Part shown: one piece after another, positions 17,660-26,182 of the stretch | How positions within the stretch are numbered: position 1 is the first letter of the stretch | Layout: each line of letters opens with the position of its first letter | Source of the DNA: Nocardia takedensis NBRC 100417 | GTDB taxonomy: Bacteria > Actinomycetota > Actinomycetes > Mycobacteriales > Mycobacteriaceae | Direction: 5' to 3' | NCBI RefSeq assembly: GCF_000308695.1 | Contig: NZ_BAGG01000068.1 | Span: forward strand, 62,001 to 126,000 | Length of the DNA stretch: 64,000 bases | Notes under the pieces: generated by a model | Told to the model about the DNA's origin: nothing | Seen by the model: only the letters and a program-made list of their open reading frames with translations | Database searches by the model: none | Position numbers and translations under genes: made by a program

Positions 17660-18067
17660 ATGGCCAAGTACCTGCTGCTCAAGCACTACCGCGGCGCGCC
17701 CGCTTCGGTGAACGACGTGCCGATGGACCGGTGGACCCCGGAGGAGGTCACCGCGCACGTGCAGTACATGCAGGATTTCGCCGCCAGGCTCGAGGCCACC
17801 GGCGAGTACGTCGACGGGCAGGCGTTGTCCCCGCAGGGCGCTTTCGTCCGCTCCGACGGCGCGGGCCGCCCGCCGGTCACCGACGGTCCGTTCGCGGAGA
17901 CCAAGGATCTGATCGCGGGATGGATGGTGATCGACGTCGACACCTACGAGCGCGCGCTCGAGTTGGCGGCCGAATTGTCCGACGCGCCCGGCGCGGGCGG
18001 CGTGCCGATCCAGGAATGGCTCGAGGTGCGCCCGTTCCTCACCGCGGCGCACACCGTCACCGAGTGA
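17660..18067 (+). CDS. YciI-like protein (DGPF domain)
   Basis: A 135-residue ferredoxin-fold YciI family protein with DGPFAETKDLIAGWMVIDVDTYERALELA, the DGPF signature. The ATG at 17660 follows GAGGAGAA. It overlaps the following sigma-factor gene by four bases (GTGA). Pairing of a YciI/DGPF protein with an ECF42 sigma factor is a recognised actinobacterial arrangement; the YciI protein is thought to act in the same stress response, but its biochemical role is unknown. Confidence 0.85.
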   Translation: MAKYLLLKHYRGAPASVNDVPMDRWTPEEVTAHVQYMQDFAARLEATGEYVDGQALSPQGAFVRSDGAGRPPVTDGPFAETKDLIAGWMVIDVDTYERALELAAELSDAPGAGGVPIQEWLEVRPFLTAAHTVTE

Positions 18068-19209
18068 ACGAATCGCTGCTGCGCGACCTCGTGCCCGCCG
18101 TGATCGGCGTCCTGGTCCGGCGCGGCGTCGAGTTCGCCGCCGCCGAGGACGCCGTGCAGGAGGCCCTGATCCGCGCGCTGGGCAGTTGGCCCCACGATCC
18201 GCCGCGGGACCCGAAGGGGTGGCTGGTGGCGGCGGCCTGGCGCAAGTTCCTCGACGACGCGCGGTCCGAGACCGCGCGTCGCGGGCGGGAACTCGCCGTG
18301 CGGGCCGAACCGCCGCCCGGTTCGGCCCCGGCCGTGGACGACTCGCTGTGGCTGTATTTCCTGTGCGCGCACCCGGCGCTGTCGCCGAGTTCGGCCGTCG
18401 CGCTGACCTTGCGCGCCGTGGGCGGTCTGACGACCCGCCAGATCGCCTCGGCCTACCTGGTGCCCGAAGCGACGATGGCGCAGCGGATCAGCCGCGCCAA
18501 GAAACGCCTCGCCGGAGTGTCGCTGGACCGGCCCGGCGATCCGGCGACGGTGCTGCGCGTGCTCTACCTGGTGTTCAACGAAGGCTACGGCGGTGACCTG
18601 GACCTGGCCGCGGAGGCGATCCGCCTGACCCGTCAGTTGGCCGCCGCCACCGACGAACCGGAGGCGGCGGGCCTGCTGGCGCTGATGCTGCTGCACCACG
18701 CCCGGCGCGCGTCACGACGCGGACCGGGCGGTCGCCTGATCCCGCTGGCCGAACAGGATCGTTTCCGCTGGGACACCGCCCTGATCGCCGAGGGCGTGAC
18801 GATCCTGCAAGCGGCGCTGGCCCGCGACCGGTTGGGCGAATACCAGGCCCAGGCCGCGATCGCCGCCCTGCACGCGGACGCGCCGCGCGCCGAGGAGACC
18901 GACTGGGTGCAGATCGTGGAGTGGTACGACGAACTGCTGGCCCTGACCGACAGCCCGGTGGTGCGACTCAACCGGGCGGTGGCGGTGGGCGAGGCCGACG
19001 GCGCCCGCGCGGGGTTGGCGGCGCTCGGCGACGTCGATCCGGACCTGCCCAGGTACACCGCGGCCCGCGCCTACCTGACCGAGCGCGCGGGCGATCTCGC
19101 CGCGGCCGCGGACCTGTACGCCGCGGCGGCGCGCGCGGCGACCAGCGCGCCCGAACGCGACCACCTCACCCGCGAGGCCGCGCGGGTGCGTCGGGCGTCG
19201 GGATCGTGA
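18064..19209 (+). CDS. ECF sigma factor, ECF42 type with C-terminal extension
   Basis: A 381-residue protein from a GTG overlapping the YciI stop. Sigma region 2 is near 8-75 (EDAVQEALIRALGSWP, KGWLVAAAWRKFLDD) and region 4 near 105-160 (LTLRAVGGLTTRQIASAYLVPEA). A C-terminal extension of about 220 residues (VFNEGYGG, DRFRWDTALIAEG, TPR-like helices) defines the ECF42 group. These have no classical anti-sigma factor; the extension is thought to regulate activity. No anti-sigma gene is adjacent, which agrees with this. Confidence 0.87.
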   Translation: MNESLLRDLVPAVIGVLVRRGVEFAAAEDAVQEALIRALGSWPHDPPRDPKGWLVAAAWRKFLDDARSETARRGRELAVRAEPPPGSAPAVDDSLWLYFLCAHPALSPSSAVALTLRAVGGLTTRQIASAYLVPEATMAQRISRAKKRLAGVSLDRPGDPATVLRVLYLVFNEGYGGDLDLAAEAIRLTRQLAAATDEPEAAGLLALMLLHHARRASRRGPGGRLIPLAEQDRFRWDTALIAEGVTILQAALARDRLGEYQAQAAIAALHADAPRAEETDWVQIVEWYDELLALTDSPVVRLNRAVAVGEADGARAGLAALGDVDPDLPRYTAARAYLTERAGDLAAAADLYAAAARAATSAPERDHLTREAARVRRASGS

Positions 19210-19234
19210 GCGCGGTGCTGTACACCGCCGCGGC

Positions 19235-19963
19235 GTGGGCATAGATTCGGTGGTTGTGCAGAGCATCGAGTTCGGCGCGCCCGACGGCCCCTTGTCGGCG
19301 ATCCAGGGGCGTCCCACCGGCGCGGGCCCGTGGCCGGGCGTGGTGGTCGTCCACGACGCCGTCGGCCCCAGCGTCGATCTCGGCAACCACGTCGAGATGC
19401 TGGCCGACTACGGCTATCTGACCGTCGCGCCGAATCTGTTCTCGCGCGGGCGCGTTCGGTGTCTGACCGCGATCATGCGGGCGTTGCTGCTCACCGGGGA
19501 GGGCGCACCGGTGCGTGACGTGCTGGCCGCGCGTGAGCACCTGCTCGCCGATCCGGACTGCAACGGGCGCACCGCCGTCGTCGGTTTCTGCATGGGCGGC
19601 GGTTTCGCGCTGCTGGTGGCGCCGCGCGGATTCGACGTCTCCGCCCCGTTCTATCCCAGCCTGCGCGGCGACTACGGCGCGCTGCTGGCGGGCGCGTGCC
19701 CGATCGTGGCCAGCTACGGCGCGCTCGACCCGGTGCTGATCGGCGCGGGGACGCGTCTGGAGAAGGCGCTGACCGACAACACCGTGCCCCACGACATCCG
19801 CACCTATCCCGGTGTGACGCACGGATTCGCCAACGTCCTGCCCGGCGACCGACTGCTGCGGGTGACGGGACTCGGTCACGACGAGGCGGCCACCCGCGAC
19901 GCGTGGGCGCGGATCTTCGCCTTCTTCGACACCCACCTGACCGGTCCGGACGGGGACGGCTGA
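19235..19963 (+). CDS. dienelactone hydrolase family protein
   Basis: About 242 residues of alpha/beta-hydrolase fold. The nucleophile elbow is GFCMGGGF, with Cys in place of Ser as in dienelactone hydrolases. The acid is in YGALDPV and the His in GVTHGFANV. It probably cleaves a cyclic ester or lactone in the cytosol; the substrate is unknown. The start is one of several in-frame GTGs (19235, 19250, 19256). It lies 25 bases after the sigma gene and could be in the same transcript. Confidence 0.82.
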   Translation: MGIDSVVVQSIEFGAPDGPLSAIQGRPTGAGPWPGVVVVHDAVGPSVDLGNHVEMLADYGYLTVAPNLFSRGRVRCLTAIMRALLLTGEGAPVRDVLAAREHLLADPDCNGRTAVVGFCMGGGFALLVAPRGFDVSAPFYPSLRGDYGALLAGACPIVASYGALDPVLIGAGTRLEKALTDNTVPHDIRTYPGVTHGFANVLPGDRLLRVTGLGHDEAATRDAWARIFAFFDTHLTGPDGDG

Positions 19964-20123
19964 ACCCCGGCGGGGTTGCCCACGGGCACTGTATATTTCG
20001 TGCGGTAACGGATACCGGGCGACTCGCGGACCGACGGCGGCGATCCCGTGCGGTCGCCCGATCCGCGCGCGGGCATGGGGTACTGTTCTGTGCTCTGCCC
20101 GCACCGACAGAAATGGCGCCCGA

Positions 20124-20666
20124 ATGTCACGAGTGGTCACCAAGGAGCAGTACTTCGAAACCGCGCTGGCGGTGCTGGCCGAACTCGGCTTCAAGGGTCT
20201 CAACATCGGTGCGCTGTGCCGCAGGCTCGGCGTCACCAGCGGTTCGTTCTACCACCATTTCGGCAGCTGGCAGAGTTTCGTGGACGCGCTGCTCGAGCAC
20301 TGGGAGAACCGGCAGGTCGTGATCCTGCGGACGCTGAGTTTCAACCAGGGCAACCCCGACGACGATGTGCGCGCCATGTCGGATCTGGCCGCGGGCCTGC
20401 ACCATCGCGCCGAGGCCGCCATCCGGGCGTGGGCGGGCAACGACGAATCGGTGAACCTCGCCCTCAAACGCGTGGACGAGTCGCGCAGGCGCACGGTGCA
20501 CAAGGTGATCCGGGGCGTGGTCGCCGACGAGGCCGCCGCCGCGGAGATCACCGCGCTCGGGATGGCGATGCTGATCGGCTACCAGCAGATCGGCGACGAG
20601 GACGTGTCGTTGAACAGACTGCTGTCCCAGTTCGCCCGGCTCATCTACTCCCACACCCGCGCCTGA
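20124..20666 (+). CDS. TetR family transcriptional regulator
   Basis: A 180-residue TetR-like repressor. The N-terminal helix-turn-helix spans about 9-55 (FKGLNIGALCRRLGVTSGSFYHHFGSW), followed by an all-helical ligand/dimer domain. No Shine-Dalgarno precedes the ATG. A TTCTGT/ACAGAA pair (20086-20112) sits just upstream and might be part of an autoregulatory site. Its target may be a neighbour, but there is no direct evidence. Its 3' end lies four bases from that of the convergent antiporter gene. Confidence 0.85.
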   Translation: MSRVVTKEQYFETALAVLAELGFKGLNIGALCRRLGVTSGSFYHHFGSWQSFVDALLEHWENRQVVILRTLSFNQGNPDDDVRAMSDLAAGLHHRAEAAIRAWAGNDESVNLALKRVDESRRRTVHKVIRGVVADEAAAAEITALGMAMLIGYQQIGDEDVSLNRLLSQFARLIYSHTRA

Positions 20667-20670
20667 ACGC

Positions 20671-22524
20671 TCAGCCCAGCAGGTCGTCGACGTAGCACCA
20701 CCGCCACGCCTCGCCGGGTTCGACGCTGCGCATCACCGGGTGCGCGGTGCCCTGGAAGTGTTTGGTCGCGTGATTGCCGGGTGAGGAATCGCAGCACGCG
20801 ATGTGTCCGCAGGACAGGCACATCCGCAGGTGCACCCAGGTCAACCCCTCGGCGACGCATTCGGCGCACAGATCGGGTTCCTCGGGTTCGCGCACCAGCG
20901 GGGCCGCGCGCAGATGGGCGCAGTCGGTGGCCGCCGAGGGCGCGGCCAGGGTTTCGGGTCCGTCGACCTCGGCCTCCTCGAACCGATCGATCATCGATTC
21001 CTCGAGATCCAGGCGGGCCAGCACCGATTGCAGGATCTCGTAGTCCAGCGTCCCCGAATCCCGTACGCGCAGCACGGTTTCGCGTTCGGCCCGCAGCATC
21101 GCCAGGCGCAGCCTGCGGTATTCGGCGGTGGGGGTGACCTGTTCGGATTCCGGGCGGCCCAGCCGTTCCCAGGCTGCGTTGGTCTGCCAGGTGACCCGGT
21201 CGCGCAGGGAGTCGGCCACCGCGCGCGGCGTCTCGGGGGTGAGGCGCTTGTCGAGTTCGGCCAGACCGGCGTTGACCGCCTGCTGCAACAGGTTGGCCTT
21301 CTGCAAGGCGTCCTCGGCCCGGCTCGGTCCGCGCAGGCGCAGCGCGCGCACCAGCCACGCCAGGGTCGGCCCCTGCAACAGCAGCGTCCCGGCGACCACG
21401 ACCAGCGCGAGGAGTTTGAGCACTGGAAGTTGGGGTGTGTCCTGGGGAAGCAGCAGCACCGCGGCTAGGGTGACCACCCCGCGCATGCCGGCCCAGGACA
21501 CCACCGCCGATTCCCGCGCGGACAGCGCGCCCGCGGTGGACCCGCGCGAGAGCAGCACCGAGGGGAAGATCCACAGCGGGCGCACCAGCATCACGGTGAC
21601 CAGTACCGCCAGCGCGGTGACGACGAGGGTGGTGCGGTCGAGTCCGCTGTGCCAGGCCCCTTCCAGGATCGCGCGGACCTGTAGGCCGATGATCAGGAAC
21701 ACCGAGGATTCCAGGATGAACACGATGGTGCGCCAGTTGGTGCGCTCGGCGGTCCGCGAGGCCGCGCTCTGCCAGACGGGGGCGCCGTGGCCGAGGATGA
21801 TGCCGCAGGTGACCACCGCGATCACGCCCGAGGCGCCGATCTCCTCGGCGGGCAGGTAGGCCACGAACGGGGCGAGGAAGGACAGGGTGGTGTCCAGGAC
21901 GGGGTCGGTGATGCGCCTGCGCAGCATCGCGAGCACGGCGGCCACCAGCATCCCGACCAGCGCGCCGCCGCCCGCGGCGACCAGGAAGTCCAGTCCGGCC
22001 CGCCACAGTTCGTAGGTGCCCGCCGAGGCGGCGATGGCGGTGCGCAGGGTGACCAGCGCGGTGGCGTCGTTGCACAGCGATTCGCCTTCGAGCACGGTGA
22101 CGATGCGGCGCGGCATGCCGATGCGGCGCGCGACCGCTGTGGCGGCGACGGCGTCGGGTGGGGCGACCACCGCGCCGAGGGCGACGGCCACCGCGAACGG
22201 CACCGGCAGCAGCCACCACACGACCGCGGCCACGGCGAAGGTGCTGAACAGCACCAGCCCCACCGACAGCAGCGCGATGGCGCGCATGTTGACCCGGAAG
22301 TCGACCAAGGAGGTGCGCAGCGCGGCGGTGTAGAGCAGCGGCGGCAGCAGGCCCAGTAGCACCACTTCCGGTTCGAGGTGCACCTCGGGCACATAGGGCA
22401 GATAGGACGCGCCGATTCCGGCGAGGGTCAGCACCAGCGGTTCGGAGACGCCGAACCGCCGTGCCGCGGCGGCCAGTGCCGTCGCGGCGGCCACCAGGAC
22501 AACCAGCTCGATCGCTATGTGCAC
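20671..22524 (-). CDS. Na+/H+ antiporter with C-terminal UBP zinc finger
   Basis: About 617 residues from a GTG at 22524. Residues 1-420 form a CPA1-type antiporter domain with about 12 helices; the ion-site helix reads GAVVAPPDAVAATAV and the second AVVSWAGMRGVVTLAAVLL. A charged cytoplasmic helical region (420-530) follows. The last 85 residues are a UBP-type zinc finger: CAHLR, CAECVAEGLTWVHLR, CLSCGHIACCDSSPGNHAT, HPVMRS. It probably exchanges Na+ or K+ for protons; the zinc finger may regulate gating or bind a partner. This fusion recurs in actinobacteria. Confidence 0.88.
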   Translation of the reverse strand: MHIAIELVVLVAAATALAAAARRFGVSEPLVLTLAGIGASYLPYVPEVHLEPEVVLLGLLPPLLYTAALRTSLVDFRVNMRAIALLSVGLVLFSTFAVAAVVWWLLPVPFAVAVALGAVVAPPDAVAATAVARRIGMPRRIVTVLEGESLCNDATALVTLRTAIAASAGTYELWRAGLDFLVAAGGGALVGMLVAAVLAMLRRRITDPVLDTTLSFLAPFVAYLPAEEIGASGVIAVVTCGIILGHGAPVWQSAASRTAERTNWRTIVFILESSVFLIIGLQVRAILEGAWHSGLDRTTLVVTALAVLVTVMLVRPLWIFPSVLLSRGSTAGALSARESAVVSWAGMRGVVTLAAVLLLPQDTPQLPVLKLLALVVVAGTLLLQGPTLAWLVRALRLRGPSRAEDALQKANLLQQAVNAGLAELDKRLTPETPRAVADSLRDRVTWQTNAAWERLGRPESEQVTPTAEYRRLRLAMLRAERETVLRVRDSGTLDYEILQSVLARLDLEESMIDRFEEAEVDGPETLAAPSAATDCAHLRAAPLVREPEEPDLCAECVAEGLTWVHLRMCLSCGHIACCDSSPGNHATKHFQGTAHPVMRSVEPGEAWRWCYVDDLLG

Positions 22525-22680
22525 CGCTGGGATTCTTCCAGAGCCCACCGGGTTCCCGTACCGTCCGGTCGGCACTTCGGGCCTGCCCGAACTCGATTCG
22601 GCGTGTGTCGGTCCGCAACCGCGCCCGCGCGCTCTACCCTGCACACATAGCCGTTCCGCACTACCGGAGGTGGGTCCGCG

Positions 22681-22863
22681 ATGGCAGCGAGGTTCGAGAT
22701 CGAGAGGGACGAGCAGGGTGCGTTCCGATTCCTGTTCCGCACGGCCGACGGGCAATTGCTCGCCACGGGCCAGACCTGTTCGACCAAGTCCGACTGCAAG
22801 TACGGTATCGAGGCGTTGATGAAGAACGCACCGGTGGCCGAGATCGTCGACCACACCCGGTGA
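22681..22863 (+). CDS. DUF1508 (YegP-like) protein
   Basis: A 60-residue single DUF1508 domain: AARFEIERDEQGAFRFLFR, then a Ser/Lys turn and YGIEALMKNAP. A GGAGG lies upstream of the ATG. The fold is a small beta-sheet dimer whose cellular role is unknown. E. coli YegP has two copies; this has one. Confidence 0.85.
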   Translation: MAARFEIERDEQGAFRFLFRTADGQLLATGQTCSTKSDCKYGIEALMKNAPVAEIVDHTR

Positions 22864-22898
22864 GTTCGTCGGATCGGCCTTGCCCCGGATGACGCACG

Positions 22899-22927
22899 AT
22901 GAGAAGATGATTGAATAATCTTCTCAT
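22899..22927. promoter_or_regulatory. AT-rich perfect inverted repeat (operator candidate)
   Basis: ATGAGAAGAT and ATCTTCTCAT form 10-bp perfect arms around a 9-base spacer (GATTGAATA). It is strikingly AT-rich for this genome and lies 37 bases before the MpaB-like start, 36 bases after the DUF1508 stop. There is no U-tract. An operator for a dimeric repressor is more likely than a terminator, but both are possible. Confidence 0.5.
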
Positions 22928-22963
22928 TGACGCTACGGCGTCCGGACTCGACGGGGAGCCGAG

Positions 22964-23758
22964 ATGACCGACCAGGTCCACGCGCCGACCGCGGACACCC
23001 CCCGCCCGCGCAAGCCGCCCAAGGCCGTCCCGACCTTGCCGCGCGACGCGCTGCTGCGCCGCTACGTCGGCGACCGGCGGTTCGCGCTGACCCTGCCCCG
23101 GGCGGTCGCGTTGCAGATCCTGCACCCCGTCATCGGCGCGGCCCTGGCGACCCACACCCGAACCCGCCTGTGGGAGCACAAGCGACGCGCGGTGTCGAGC
23201 ATGATCACCATCGCCTACTCCGACCGCGACCTGCGCACCGTCATCCGCTTCGGGCACGAACACGTCAAAGGCCGCGACGATACCGGAACCCGCTACCACG
23301 CGCTGCGCCCCGACGTGTTCTTCTTCCAGCACGCCACCTACGTCGACTCGCTGGTCACCGCGATCAACACCTTCGCCCGTCCGCTGACACCGGACGAACA
23401 CGAGCAGCTCTACGCCGAATGCCGGATCTGGTATGCCCGATACGGCGTCTCGGCCCGCCACGAACCGGCGACCTGGTCGGAGTTCACCGACTACTTCGCC
23501 GACGCCTGCGCCACCCTGCTGCGCCGCAACAGCGCGAGCTACCAACTCAAGGCCCAGGTGCTCGCCCCCGACGCCTGGATTCCGGCGCGCCTGCCGCCCT
23601 ACGCCGTGCGCGCGCTGCTCACCGACCGGGCCAGGGAACTGCTCGACGTGGAGTTGCGGCCGGGCGACAAGGCCGCGCTACGCCGGTACGCCGCGACCGT
23701 CCGCGCGAGTTCGGCCTTGGCGCCGCGTCGGATCCGGTACCTACCGCAGGCCCGCTGA
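22964..23758 (+). CDS. DUF2236 (MpaB-like oxygenase) protein
   Basis: A 264-residue protein of the DUF2236/MpaB family, which includes the latex-clearing (rubber) oxygenase Lcp and fungal MpaB. Segments typical of the family are LPRAVALQILHPVIGAAL, RVRFGHEHVKG-like HVKGRDDTGTRYHALRP, and FQHATYVDS. The conserved His and Arg around the haem site can be proposed but not proved. The substrate is unknown. The AT-rich inverted repeat at 22899-22927 suggests specific regulation. A hairpin follows the gene. Confidence 0.8.
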   Translation: MTDQVHAPTADTPRPRKPPKAVPTLPRDALLRRYVGDRRFALTLPRAVALQILHPVIGAALATHTRTRLWEHKRRAVSSMITIAYSDRDLRTVIRFGHEHVKGRDDTGTRYHALRPDVFFFQHATYVDSLVTAINTFARPLTPDEHEQLYAECRIWYARYGVSARHEPATWSEFTDYFADACATLLRRNSASYQLKAQVLAPDAWIPARLPPYAVRALLTDRARELLDVELRPGDKAALRRYAATVRASSALAPRRIRYLPQAR

Positions 23759-23849
23759 GTCGCGAGCCGGGCTGCGCGGTGCCCACGGGGAACCGAGCCC
23801 GTACTCCGAGTGCGCTCGATCGCCGGTGCCGAACGTGGTATCGGTGCCC

Positions 23850-23879
23850 GCCCGCCGCCCCGATGTCGCGGCGGCGGGC
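23850..23879. terminator. bidirectional terminator-like hairpin
   Basis: GCCCGCCGCC and GGCGGCGGGC form a 10-bp perfect stem around a 10-base loop, between the convergent MpaB-like gene and the molybdopterin oxidoreductase. No T-tract is present, as is common in actinobacteria. Confidence 0.6.
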
Positions 23880-23885
23880 CGGAAC

Positions 23886-26057
23886 TCACACCGTGGCCGA
23901 GGCCGCCGCGGAGACCGTCACCCACGTGCTGTTGACCGCGGCGTTGCCGGAGAAGGTGTCCACCAGCGTCGGATCGTGCAGCAGGTTGACGTTCGCGCCG
24001 GGTTGGGCGGCCGCCACCTTCCAGCCCACACCGGGCTCGTCGTGCCCCCACCCGTGCGGAATCGCCACGGTGCCGCGGCGGATCTCGTCGCTGACCTCGA
24101 CAGGTACCACGATCGAACCGTTCTTCGACGACACCGTCACCGGGTCGCCGTCGGTCAGGCCGCGATCGGTCGCGTCGTCGGGATGCATCAGCGCGGTGCA
24201 GCGCGGGCGGCCCTTCACCATCGACGGCAGATTGTGCAGCCACGAGTTGTTGCTGCGCAGATGGCGTCGCCCGATGAGCCGCAGATCGAATCCGTCGGCC
24301 GGGTCGGTGGTGGCCATGCCGCGTCGCGCGTCCTCGATCAGGTCGCGCGCCGCGGTGAGGAAATCCTTCGGCGCCAGTCGGACCTTGCGATCCTTGGTGC
24401 CGATCACCGAGCGCAGCCGCGGCCGCAGCGGACCCAGATCGATGCCGCCGGTGGTCTTGCGCAGTTTGCGGACCGTGACCCCGGACGGCCCACGCCGCAG
24501 GACGCCGTAGGGCCCGACGGCGATGCCCAGCGCCGAGAGCCGCAGCGGACTCATCCGATCCAGCACCGCGATCACACCCCGCGCGGTGAGACGGCGCAGC
24601 GGCAGCGGCAGCACCTCGGCCACCAACCGGGCCATGATCTCCCAGTCCTCGAGCCCGTCGGCGGGCGGCTCGAAGACACGATTGCTGAAGCGCAGGTTGT
24701 TGCGCACGCTGAACATCGGCATGAGGATGTCGAGATCCTCGCGTTCGAGCGGGGAGACCGGCGGGAGGATGATGTTCGCGTGCCGGGTGGTCTCGGTGAT
24801 GTACATGTCCACCGCGACGTAGAACTCCAGTGAGTCCAGCGCGGCGGACAGGCGTCCGCGCTGCGGCGTGGACAGCACCGGGTTGCCCGCGTAGGTGACC
24901 ATCGCGCGGATCTTGGTGTCGCCGTCGCCGAGGATCTGATCGGCCAGCGCGCCCACCGGGAGTTCGTCGCGGAAGGATTTGAACGTGCCCGTCCCGTCGG
25001 TGTAGTCGCCCGCGGTGACCGGCAGGTACTTGCCCATCGCGGTCGCGTCCAGGGCCGCGGTGGCGAACATCTGCCCGCCGGGGCTGTCCAGATTGCCCGT
25101 GACGGCGTTGAGGGTGTTGATCAGCCAGTGGGTCAACGTGCCCGTGACGGTCTGGCACACTCCGATTCGCCCGTAGATCACCGCGGACGGCGCGGCGGCG
25201 TGCTCGCGGGCGAGCCTACGGATGGTCTCGGCGTCCACCCCGGCGTGCGGCGCGGCCTGATCGGGACCGAAATCGGCGACCAGCGCGCGCAGCTCGCCCC
25301 AGCCGTTGCACTGCTCGGCGATGCGCCCCTCGTCGCACAACTCCTCGGTGACCAGCACGTGCAGCATGGCCAGCAGCAGGTAAGGGTCGCCGCCGGGGGC
25401 GATGGCGACGTGTTCGTCGGCCAGGCGCGCGGTCTCGGTGCGGCGCGGATCGACGACGACGACCTTGCCGCCGCGCTCGCGGATGTCCTTGATACGTCCC
25501 TTGGCCCCGGGCATCGTGGTCACCGAACCGTTGGACACCGCCGGATTCGCGCCCAGGATCATCATCCGGTGGGTGCGGTCGATGTCGGCGACCGGCATGA
25601 GGACGTTGGCCCCGAACATCCGCCAGGCCACGTATTCCTGCGGAAACTGGTCGATCGAGGAGGCGGAGAAGAAGTTCTTGGTCATCAGGACCGTGCGGAG
25701 CATGCCGCCGAACAGCACCGAGGAACTGTGCGCCGCCGGGTTTCCGAGATACATCCCGACCGCGTGATTGCCGTGGCGGGCGCGCACCCGGCGCAGGGCG
25801 ACGCCGATCTCACGCAGTGCCTCCTCCCAGCCGATCGGCTCGAAGCGGTCGCCGACGCGGCGCACGGGAGTGCGCAATCGGTCGGGGTCGTGGTGCAGGC
25901 CGCCCATCGCGGTCGCCTTGGGGCAGATGTAGCCCTTGGACAGCACGTCGTCGGGATTGCCCTCGATGCGGGTCACCTGATCGCCGTCGACGCTGACCAG
26001 AATTCCACAGTGCGCCTCGCACAGCGTGCACTGACGCGCAATAGTCGTGGCAGCCAT
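23886..26057 (-). CDS. molybdopterin oxidoreductase with 4Fe-4S
   Basis: A 723-residue DMSO-reductase-superfamily enzyme. The N-terminal cluster ligands are C10-x2-C13-x3-C17-x27-C45. The bis-MGD binding domains follow (IGWEEALREIG, DPRRTETARLADEH, NLDSPGGQMF). The C-terminal molybdopterin-dinucleotide domain is near LMHPDDATDRGLTDGDPVTV. No Tat signal is present, so it is cytoplasmic. It resembles formate dehydrogenase/assimilatory-type oxidoreductases; substrate and redox partner are not identifiable. It is divergent from the alpha/beta hydrolase. Confidence 0.87.
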   Translation of the reverse strand: MAATTIARQCTLCEAHCGILVSVDGDQVTRIEGNPDDVLSKGYICPKATAMGGLHHDPDRLRTPVRRVGDRFEPIGWEEALREIGVALRRVRARHGNHAVGMYLGNPAAHSSSVLFGGMLRTVLMTKNFFSASSIDQFPQEYVAWRMFGANVLMPVADIDRTHRMMILGANPAVSNGSVTTMPGAKGRIKDIRERGGKVVVVDPRRTETARLADEHVAIAPGGDPYLLLAMLHVLVTEELCDEGRIAEQCNGWGELRALVADFGPDQAAPHAGVDAETIRRLAREHAAAPSAVIYGRIGVCQTVTGTLTHWLINTLNAVTGNLDSPGGQMFATAALDATAMGKYLPVTAGDYTDGTGTFKSFRDELPVGALADQILGDGDTKIRAMVTYAGNPVLSTPQRGRLSAALDSLEFYVAVDMYITETTRHANIILPPVSPLEREDLDILMPMFSVRNNLRFSNRVFEPPADGLEDWEIMARLVAEVLPLPLRRLTARGVIAVLDRMSPLRLSALGIAVGPYGVLRRGPSGVTVRKLRKTTGGIDLGPLRPRLRSVIGTKDRKVRLAPKDFLTAARDLIEDARRGMATTDPADGFDLRLIGRRHLRSNNSWLHNLPSMVKGRPRCTALMHPDDATDRGLTDGDPVTVSSKNGSIVVPVEVSDEIRRGTVAIPHGWGHDEPGVGWKVAAAQPGANVNLLHDPTLVDTFSGNAAVNSTWVTVSAAASATV

Positions 26058-26182
26058 AAGTTATTGCCTCTTCATGCGGAGTCGATAGGGACAGGCTACC
26101 CCGACGCACTGTCCCGTACAGTCGCAGTCGGGAAAAGTGAACGCGGCCTCGCCGCGTGCGATACCGGGACCACGAGGACGAC

